Assembly (NCBI RefSeq): GCF_028606985.1
Contig: NZ_CP117416.1
Span: forward strand, 5,147,001-5,211,000
Direction of reading: 5' to 3'
Length of the DNA: 64,000 bases
Origin: Paenibacillus kyungheensis
GTDB lineage: Bacteria; Bacillota; Bacilli; Paenibacillales; Paenibacillaceae
Position numbers and translations under genes: made by a program. This document shows positions 58,337 through 64,000 of the stretch, in pieces (position 1 is the first letter of the stretch; the number at the start of each line of letters is the position of its first letter). The notes under the pieces are model-generated. The model saw only the letters and a list, made by a program, of their open reading frames with translations, had not been told where the DNA came from and searched no databases.

Positions 58337-59485
58337 TTATTTTAAAATCAGCAAGCGATCATCGTTCTTCTCTGGTGTTCCGCCTGCGGTATTGTTAGTA
58401 ATCACATAAATCTTACCGTTGTGGATCGCTACATCACGTACACGTCCCACATCTGTTAAGATATCAGTCATTTTTTTGGAGATAGGATCGAATTCTTTCA
58501 GACTTTTGCCTGCCAGTGTAGCGACAAGTATTTTATCGTCTGGAGTCGTCGCGATACCGGATGGAGCAATCGCTTTGGAACTAGCTACATAGAGCGGTGA
58601 AACCATATTTGGCGCTGTTTCGGTTCCCATAATCTTAGGCCAGCCATAGTTGGAACCTGGCTTGATTAGATTCATTTCATCTAGTCCTGTGCGATCAGTG
58701 CCACCGCCTGGTATTGGTGCACCACTTGGCCCATGATCGGATGCATACAATTTGCCGTCAGATGTCCATGCGATCCCTTGCGAATTACGTAGTCCATAAG
58801 CATAGACGTATGAATTTTTGATCGGGTTGTCTTTAGGAATTTTACCGGTAGAAGTCATCCGTAAAATCTTGCCACCCAAGCTATCCAGATCTTGAGAAAG
58901 CTCTCTGACATTTGTTTCACCGGCTGTACTATACAGCATACCGTCCGGCCCAAAAGCTAAACGTCCACCTTCATGAATACGTCCGCCGGGAATACCTTCT
59001 ACCAATTTGCTTTGCTCTTTCCAGACGTTGCCAACTAACTTCACTTTAACGATTCGATTGAATCCTTGTCCATTTTTCTCATACGCATGATAAATATATG
59101 CCATTTTATTTTTAGTAAATTTAGGATCAAGTACAAATCCTGTCAATCCTGCTTCACCTACAACACGAAGTGGCTTTTTGGTTTGCACTTTTTGTACGGT
59201 TTGCTTCCCATTCTTAATCTGTACGATACCACCACCACGTTGTGTGATATACACGGTATTGCCAGAGAACTGCATAGACCACGGTACATCTAGCTTCGTT
59301 CCTGCTACTGTGTAGCCACCTTTTAACGCACTGGTAATTTTGGATGGAGTAGTCGTCGATGTTGTAGCAGCGATTGCCGTTTCTGATGAGGATATAGATG
59401 GTATGATACCTGCGACAGTAGATAGCGGTAGAGCAATCAATACGGCTACTGTTAATGCTTTCCCTTTTGATTTCATATTAAACAT
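58337..59485 (-). CDS. Secreted PQQ-dependent sugar (glucose/sorbosone-type) dehydrogenase
   Basis: 382 residues. Signal peptide (LTVAVLIALPLSTVAGIIP), then a six-bladed propeller: LDVPWSMQFSGNTVYITQRGGGIV, GEAGLTGFVLDPKFTKN, GRIHEGGRLAFGPDGMLYSTAGE with the catalytic His, YAYGLRNSQGIAW, ASDHGPSGA, EMNLIKPGSNYGWP. The family oxidises aldoses with PQQ at the cell surface. No PQQ synthesis genes are seen. GAGGAGG before the ATG. Monocistronic. Confidence 0.9.
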   Translation of the reverse strand: MFNMKSKGKALTVAVLIALPLSTVAGIIPSISSSETAIAATTSTTTPSKITSALKGGYTVAGTKLDVPWSMQFSGNTVYITQRGGGIVQIKNGKQTVQKVQTKKPLRVVGEAGLTGFVLDPKFTKNKMAYIYHAYEKNGQGFNRIVKVKLVGNVWKEQSKLVEGIPGGRIHEGGRLAFGPDGMLYSTAGETNVRELSQDLDSLGGKILRMTSTGKIPKDNPIKNSYVYAYGLRNSQGIAWTSDGKLYASDHGPSGAPIPGGGTDRTGLDEMNLIKPGSNYGWPKIMGTETAPNMVSPLYVASSKAIAPSGIATTPDDKILVATLAGKSLKEFDPISKKMTDILTDVGRVRDVAIHNGKIYVITNNTAGGTPEKNDDRLLILK

Positions 59486-59603
59486 TATATTCCTCCTCTT
59501 CCTTTTAGTTGTTCTTTACCCTTTGCAGGTGTGTTTAATCGGGAAAAGCTATTAGAAATATGTATTTACTTGTTTTTATTTCATAATTTCAAATTTATAC
59601 ACC

Positions 59604-59852
59604 TTATTCAGAAGGAATCTCTACTAAATATTCATCATCTCCCATTATTTCAAGTGTAGGTTTATCGAAAGCTTCTCGAATATAATCGATATTAGATTTT
59701 AATCCTTCATAGTCATATGTATTCATTACGTTTTTTTCCCAAATCCATGCTGTAGGTTTTCCTTCATTGTCATAATAAACCTCACACAAAGCAAAAGAAG
59801 TGAAATTTTCATTCCATTTTTTCTTTAAAACTCTATAATTCCAATGGCTCAT
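59604..59852 (-). CDS. Small hypothetical protein
   Basis: 82 residues: MSHWNYRVLKKKWNENFTSFALCEVYYDNEGKPTAWIWE..., strand-rich, acidic C-terminus. A W-Y-R-V opening with an F..CEVYYD-like strand is shared with various small uncharacterised proteins, but no named family is certain. GGAG before the ATG. Confidence 0.6.
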   Translation of the reverse strand: MSHWNYRVLKKKWNENFTSFALCEVYYDNEGKPTAWIWEKNVMNTYDYEGLKSNIDYIREAFDKPTLEIMGDDEYLVEIPSE

Positions 59853-60008
59853 TTCTTTTCTCCATTCTATTTAAAATAGTATTGTAAAAATGTAGTAGCT
59901 CGTAAATACATTTCTGATTTACATCGTTTGATAGTTTTCAATTTAATAATGTATATGCAACAAATACTATGTATAAAATGATTTCTCTTTAATTCTAATA
60001 TAATCAAC

Positions 60009-60041
60009 AAAAAGAGACCACCTTATAGATGATCTCTTTTT
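60009..60041 (-). terminator. Rho-independent terminator
   Basis: AAAAAGAGA...TCTCTTTTT hairpin with internal partial pairing, 36 bases beyond the OYE stop. Confidence 0.7.
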
Positions 60042-60076
60042 CATAATACTACTTCCATCCGAACTATCACTCTATA

Positions 60077-61189
60077 TTATTCGCTAATATTAAACCAACC
60101 TGGTGAGTTTTTAAGAATAGTTACCAATTTTTCTGGAAGTTGAATACGGGACAGATTTAATTCGGAAGTAATCTCTGATTCGCGTCCGCTTTCTACTTTC
60201 TCCACCCAATCAGGATTCATAATTATTGTATGTCCAAGCGCAATCAATGGTAATCCTGATTCTACATGTTCAAGAGCTTGATCTGCTGTTGTCACCGAAC
60301 CTGCTGCTAATACAGGTACTCTGCCGTTTGCTTTTTCCAAAATCAATTCAAGTCTGGTGCGATCATCTTGAGCATCTACTGGCTTGGAGGACAAGTGATC
60401 TAAGGAAGCATGAATATAATCCAGATCTTGTTCGACCAGAAAATCGATTAATTGATACGTATCTTGCATACGCAATCCATCGGCTTTGGATGATTCTTCG
60501 GGTGACAAGCGATAGCCTACCATGAATGGCTTGGTAGCATATTTTGCTATAACAGATTTGATCTCTTCAATAATAGCTAATGGAAAACGTAGTCGGTTCT
60601 CAAGCGTACCGCCCCATTGGTCTGTCCGTTGGTTCGTAGATGGTGACCAGAAGTTTTGAATTAAAAATCCATGTGCTCCATGAATCTCAACTCCGTCGAA
60701 TCCTGCTTCTATCGCTCTTCTGGTTGTATCTCCAAAAGCTTGAATCATCGAAAGCACTTCTTCATGTGACAATTCTCTTGCTGCTGCGGTTGCTCCAAGA
60801 GCTGTACTTTCAGAAGGTAATGCACTTGCACTGACAACATCCAAGTCTGGCAATGCTTTATTACCTGCATGGAAAATCTGTAAAATAGCTGGTGCGCCTC
60901 CACTTTGGGTGACTTTCGCTAATTTTTGTAGACTCGGTACAAACTCATCAGCATATCCTGCAAATTCATGTGTAAACCCTTGTCCATTCGGAGTCACATG
61001 CGTACATCCTGTAATTACAAGTCCCACACCATTTACACGTTCTTGATAATAGTCCACTTCTTCATCGGAAACGGTAAGATCTTCATTGCTTGCCCATGTG
61101 GTCATCGGTGCCATAACCACTCTATTGTTAATGGTGACTCCACTTTTAAAAGTAAACGGTTCAAATAACTTGCTATATTTTGTATTCAT
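60077..61189 (-). CDS. NADH-dependent flavin oxidoreductase (Old Yellow Enzyme family)
   Basis: 370 residues. NNRVVMAPMTTWASNEDLTVSDEEVDYYQERV, GCTHV, FDGVEIHGAHGFLIQNFWSPSTNQRTDQWGGTLENRLRFPL and AAGSVTTADQALEHVESG place it in the FMN-binding OYE (YqiG/NemA-like) group. It reduces activated C=C bonds of enones or similar electrophiles. Divergent from a MerR regulator, with an 18-bp MerR-type palindrome in its promoter, so it is probably induced by reactive electrophiles. Confidence 0.92.
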   Translation of the reverse strand: MNTKYSKLFEPFTFKSGVTINNRVVMAPMTTWASNEDLTVSDEEVDYYQERVNGVGLVITGCTHVTPNGQGFTHEFAGYADEFVPSLQKLAKVTQSGGAPAILQIFHAGNKALPDLDVVSASALPSESTALGATAAARELSHEEVLSMIQAFGDTTRRAIEAGFDGVEIHGAHGFLIQNFWSPSTNQRTDQWGGTLENRLRFPLAIIEEIKSVIAKYATKPFMVGYRLSPEESSKADGLRMQDTYQLIDFLVEQDLDYIHASLDHLSSKPVDAQDDRTRLELILEKANGRVPVLAAGSVTTADQALEHVESGLPLIALGHTIIMNPDWVEKVESGRESEITSELNLSRIQLPEKLVTILKNSPGWFNISE

Positions 61190-61219
61190 ATCGGTATCCC
61201 TCTTTATGTTATATTTTCT

Positions 61220-61237
61220 TTACAATACTTATTGTAA
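61220..61237. promoter_or_regulatory. MerR-type operator of the OYE gene
   Basis: TTACAATA-CT-TATTGTAA, perfect 8-bp arms. On the minus strand TTACAA could serve as a -35, spaced 18 bp from TATAAC. Confidence 0.6.
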
Positions 61238-61326
61238 TTGGTTGACGTAAGGGGAAGTAAAGAAAAATTTTTTATAGCTTTACTAATATTTTTCTAGTTT
61301 CCACTTCTGCTTTTATGATATGATCT

Positions 61327-61345
61327 AGTTACAGTAACTGTAACT
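61327..61345. promoter_or_regulatory. Palindrome upstream of MerR regulator 1
   Basis: AGTTACAGTAACTGTAACT: perfect 9-bp arms around a central A, 19 bp before the start codon. It shares TTAC/GTAA half-ends with the OYE operator. Confidence 0.6.
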
Positions 61346-61364
61346 AAAAGGTGGAGAAAATAAT

Positions 61365-61787
61365 ATGGTCTATACCATGAATTATGTTATCGAAAATGTA
61401 AATATTTCTGCGAAAACGCTAAGATTTTATGAAGAGCAAGGCATCTTACCTAATATCTCCCGCGATGAAAAAGGAAGACGAGTCTATACCGAACAAAATA
61501 TAGATTGGCTTGCTTTTATTCGTTGTCTTCGAGAAACAGGAATGTCTATTGCCAAAATCAAAGAGTATAAAGAGCTTTTTGAAGCAGGTAATTCTACTTT
61601 TTTGGAAAGAGAAGAAATGTTAAAGATTCATAAATTAGAAATACAAAAACATATTGAAGAAGAATTAAAACATCTGGAAGAGATCAATTACAAACTAGCG
61701 ATGTATGATCTGCAGAAAGAAGATATTAAAAACAACCCTGATCATGTTTTCAAATGTCATGGTATGGAAGTAAATATTGTTAATTAA
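61365..61787 (+). CDS. MerR-family regulator 1
   Basis: 140 residues: MerR winged helix with NISAKTLRFYEEQGILPNISRDEKGRRVYTEQNIDWLAFIRCLRETGMSIAKIKEY, followed by the dimerisation coiled coil (KIHKLEIQKHIEEELKHLEEI) and a Lys-rich end with one Cys (HVFKCHGMEV). It lies divergent from the OYE gene and is its likely regulator. GGTGGAG before the ATG. No metal-binding Cys triplet, so a small-molecule or electrophile sensor is more likely than a metal sensor. Confidence 0.88.
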   Translation: MVYTMNYVIENVNISAKTLRFYEEQGILPNISRDEKGRRVYTEQNIDWLAFIRCLRETGMSIAKIKEYKELFEAGNSTFLEREEMLKIHKLEIQKHIEEELKHLEEINYKLAMYDLQKEDIKNNPDHVFKCHGMEVNIVN

Positions 61788-61824
61788 TCGAAAAAAGATC
61801 ATTTTATATTAAGTATTGTGACCT

Positions 61825-61870
61825 AAAAAAGTGCCCTGCATCCTAACAGTATTGAGTTAGCGTGCAGGGC
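61825..61870 (-). terminator. Rho-independent terminator
   Basis: GCCCTGCA-CTAAC / GTTAG-TGCAGGGC hairpin with T6 on the minus strand; ends the DinB gene. Confidence 0.85.
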
Positions 61871-61880
61871 TATATGTATT

Positions 61881-62354
61881 TTATTCAAACAACTGCACAT
61901 TTGGCTCCCGCTTCAACACATGAACGAGCATCGCATGTAGTTGTCCACGATGATGGTAGAAGTGTGCTTGAGTATCCAAAAGCCATTCATACCGGGAATG
62001 TGTACCACCCCAGAATGCTGTGGTTTGTTGTAAAAGCTCTGATTCTTCTAGCTCTGCTATCCCTTCTTTGAGAAAAGCATAATGATGTAGTAAACCCTCT
62101 GCGATAGCACTTAGATGAGGCGCAGGTTCCGCTTCTTCATAGAAACGATCGATTTCCTCTTCTGTGACACCTTTTCCGATCAGAAAGTCTGCTTTGCAAA
62201 GTACAGACATATGCGCAAGCAATTCTCCAATAGACATTTTCTCTGCCGTTGGTCTAACACTCAGATCATCGTCACTCAATGTGTTAATAAGCTTAATTAC
62301 AGAATCGACAGCCATATCCATCTGCTTAAAAATCCCCTGACAATAGATGTTCAT
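61881..62354 (-). CDS. DinB-family (putative metal-dependent) protein
   Basis: 157 residues: four-helix bundle with the three histidines of the DinB/YfiT fold (LLAHMSVLC; DTQAHFYHHRGQLHAML). These proteins bind a divalent metal; several are thiol S-transferases (bacillithiol) or hydrolases. The natural role is not known. The ATG follows AGAGGAAG. Monocistronic; divergent from MerR regulator 2. Confidence 0.85.
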   Translation of the reverse strand: MNIYCQGIFKQMDMAVDSVIKLINTLSDDDLSVRPTAEKMSIGELLAHMSVLCKADFLIGKGVTEEEIDRFYEEAEPAPHLSAIAEGLLHHYAFLKEGIAELEESELLQQTTAFWGGTHSRYEWLLDTQAHFYHHRGQLHAMLVHVLKREPNVQLFE

Positions 62355-62546
62355 GCGTATCTTCCTCTTTTCTTCCAGCAGAATATTTGAATTTTTTGCA
62401 ACTGCTCTACTGTATTTTACCTCTTATTATTTCATACTCTTTCTTATTAATCCTCTAGTTATACAGGTCATATGTATAGATTACAGCAATCTCACTATCC
62501 TTATTCTACTATGCTCTTCATCATAAAATGCACCGCGAAAAAAAAC

Positions 62547-62577
62547 TTGCATTAGAGTTTACTCGAAGGTATATACT
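62547..62577 (+). promoter_or_regulatory. MerR-type promoter with 19-bp spacer
   Basis: TTGCAT (62547-62552), exactly 19 bp, TATACT (62572-62577). The spacer holds AGAGTTTACTC, a typical MerR-class half-site pair. The expected transcript start falls at about 62583-62585, i.e. at the ATG of the next gene. Confidence 0.75.
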
Positions 62578-62584
62578 TTGTCTC

Positions 62585-62980
62585 ATGGAAACATTATTAA
62601 CAATTCGACAAGTAGCTACTGTCACAGGTCTTAGTGTCCACACCCTTCGATATTATGAAAATATCGGACTGTTGTCTTCGATTGATCGCAATGAGCTCGG
62701 GTATCGTTGCTATTCTTCAGCAGACTTAACATGGATTCAATTTCTCACCCGTCTTAAAGCAACAGGAATGTCTATTACCAACATGCTTGAAATTGCCGAA
62801 CTTCGAAGACAAGGTGATTCTACTCTAACAACAAGGAGGATTCTTCTCGAAGAGCATTACGCAGAAGTACAGCAGAAAATGAGAGAATTACAGCACAATA
62901 TGGATTTACTCGCTGATAAGATCGTTACCTACAAAGGAATGGAACACGATTACCAATCAAAACAATCATCTGCCGAGTAA
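62585..62980 (+). CDS. MerR-family regulator 2 (possibly leaderless)
   Basis: 131 residues: LLTIRQVATVTGLSVHTLRYYENIGLLSSIDRNELGYRCYSSADLTWIQFLTRLKATGMSITNM, then a coiled coil. It lacks cysteines for metal binding. The ATG at 62585 is chosen because the 19-bp-spacer promoter occupies the DNA immediately upstream, which rules out a start at 62528. With the transcript beginning at or next to the ATG there is no ribosome site, so leaderless translation is likely. It precedes the MFS gene and may control it and itself. Confidence 0.82.
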   Translation: METLLTIRQVATVTGLSVHTLRYYENIGLLSSIDRNELGYRCYSSADLTWIQFLTRLKATGMSITNMLEIAELRRQGDSTLTTRRILLEEHYAEVQQKMRELQHNMDLLADKIVTYKGMEHDYQSKQSSAE

Positions 62981-63122
62981 ATATCGTCTGCTTTTCTTCA
63001 CCATGTCCTCAACCTATCCAGCTAGAATACATTCCCTGCTAGTTCTTATAGGGTGGTTGAGGCTTTGTGATAAAACCAACTAAATCAATTGAATTAGTCA
63101 ACTAAATTTCGAAAGGATGATT

Positions 63123-64000
63123 GTGTTGTACTCCAATAAAACATTTTTCACTTATGCGATAGCACTCGGCGTATTTGGGATTACAAATACAGAGTTTGGC
63201 ATCGTTGGTATTTTGCCAAAAATCGCTGAACATTTTCAAATCAGTGTATCTCAAGCAGGAATGTTAGTGAGCATGTTTGCTTTGATCATTGCTATTTTTG
63301 GGCCTTTTATGACTCTTTTACTTTCAAGGTTCAATCGAAAAAGGGTTCTAGTTAGTGTACTTCTTGTATTTACAATCGCTAATATTTTCTCTGCTTTTGC
63401 TCCCAGTTATGAAGCTTTGATGATCTTTCGGCTTTTACCTGCTTTTCTACACCCTGTCTATTTTTCTGTCGCTTTTGCAGCTGCGGCAAGCTCTGTACCC
63501 AAAGAGCAAAGTGCAATCGCCGTAGGCAAAGTATTTACTGGCTTAACGATAGGTATGGTATTAGGTGTTCCGATCACTGCTTTTATAGGCGACCAGTTTT
63601 CACTTGAAACCGCATTTCTATTTTCAGCGGTAATCAATGCGATCGCGCTACTTGGCATTGTGGTCTTTATACCGACTTTACCAGTTGAAACAAAGTTATC
63701 TTTTGGCAAACAGTTAACGGTGTTGAGAAAACCACAACTCTGGCTTACGATTGCAACAGCTTGTTTATTTCTAGCTTCTTTATATTCTGTTTATTCTTAT
63801 TTTGCAGAATATCTTCAAGTCGTAACCGGGATGAGTGGCAAAGTAGTCAGTATTATGTTAATTCTTTTTGGTGCGAGCGGAATCGTTGGCAATATACGAG
63901 CAGCTACATATTTAAGTAGAAATATGCTAAAAACCACTATTGTCTATCCTTTTGCACTCGGTATTATTTATATACTGGTCTATTATATGGGCAGTTATGC
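63123..64000 (+). CDS. MFS transporter, DHA1/AraJ-type (3' end cut by window edge)
   Basis: 292 residues in the window, continuing beyond 64000. About ten helices are seen: TFFTYAIALGVFGITNTEFGIVGILPKIAEHF, then motif A-like LLSRFNRKRVL and VGKVFTGLTIGMVLGVPITAFIGDQFSLETAF (motif C, antiporter type). This is the Bcr/AraJ-like drug/sugar exporter subfamily. The start codon is GTG at 63123 (six bases after AAAGG); ATG at 63117 or TTG at 63126 are alternatives. It probably shares a transcript with MerR regulator 2 (about 140-bp gap). Confidence 0.85.
   Translation, partial: MLYSNKTFFTYAIALGVFGITNTEFGIVGILPKIAEHFQISVSQAGMLVSMFALIIAIFGPFMTLLLSRFNRKRVLVSVLLVFTIANIFSAFAPSYEALMIFRLLPAFLHPVYFSVAFAAAASSVPKEQSAIAVGKVFTGLTIGMVLGVPITAFIGDQFSLETAFLFSAVINAIALLGIVVFIPTLPVETKLSFGKQLTVLRKPQLWLTIATACLFLASLYSVYSYFAEYLQVVTGMSGKVVSIMLILFGASGIVGNIRAATYLSRNMLKTTIVYPFALGIIYILVYYMGSY

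Overview
The window looks like a chromosomal segment of a Paenibacillus-like, low-GC Gram-positive bacterium. The basis is strong AGGAGG-type ribosome binding sites, lipoprotein signal peptides, S-layer-homology (SLH) anchoring of a glycanase, CcpA-type cre sites, perfect Fur boxes, AraR-type boxes and a family mix typical of Paenibacillaceae (GH10, GH53, GH43, PL4, araBDA, DUF2812/PadR). No rRNA, tRNA, transposase, integrase or CRISPR array was seen.

Layout. 1-9.1 kb: the 5' part of a secreted GH10 xylanase, an SDR epimerase-like gene, a YegS/BmrU lipid kinase, a repeat-rich WGxxGxxG surface protein, a PadR/DUF2812 pair with two tandem operators, a permuted-papain-like protein, a CdsA-like cytidylyltransferase, a methyltransferase, an esterase and an ABM monooxygenase. 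9.1-17 kb: a visibly A+T-rich island, almost all on the minus strand, of short immunity-type genes (three Imm8, barstar, colicin-D-immunity-like, DUF7336, HEAT repeats, several unknowns). They are interleaved with an orphan Ntox17 toxin tip, decayed toxin tails, a truncated Imm8 copy and one terminator per cassette. No full-length toxin is present. 17-19.8 kb: small metabolic or unknown genes, including a phosphatase broken at an A8 tract.

19.9-26.6 kb: a rhamnogalacturonan lyase, a lone Fur-controlled siderophore-binding lipoprotein, a HupE/HXXEE-like membrane pair and a TetR regulator. 26.7-31.1 kb: an efflux operon (PadR, short HlyD, 14-TM MFS pump, lipoprotein adaptor). 31.4-36.2 kb: a fructose-type PTS operon (PRD regulator, class II aldolase, IIABC). 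36.4-37.5 kb: a VOC protein lacking a canonical start codon, divergent from an Lrp regulator. 37.7-51 kb: an SLH-anchored GH53 galactanase, malate:quinone oxidoreductase, GH43, a PAF-acetylhydrolase-like enzyme, a near-consensus parS site, and araB-araD-araA with two AraR boxes. 51.3-57.2 kb: a MidA-like methyltransferase with TPRs, and a complete Fur-regulated siderophore ABC transporter. 57.3-64 kb: a P-loop protein, a PQQ-type sugar dehydrogenase, an Old Yellow Enzyme divergent from a MerR regulator, DinB, and a second MerR with a 19-bp-spacer promoter followed by an MFS pump cut by the window end.

How it fits together: xylanase, galactanase, RG-lyase, GH43 and araBDA form a plant cell-wall (pectin/arabinoxylan) utilisation set, and several members carry cre sites. 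Two Fur-box loci serve siderophore uptake. The 9-17 kb island reads as an accumulated defence repertoire against polymorphic toxins of relatives.
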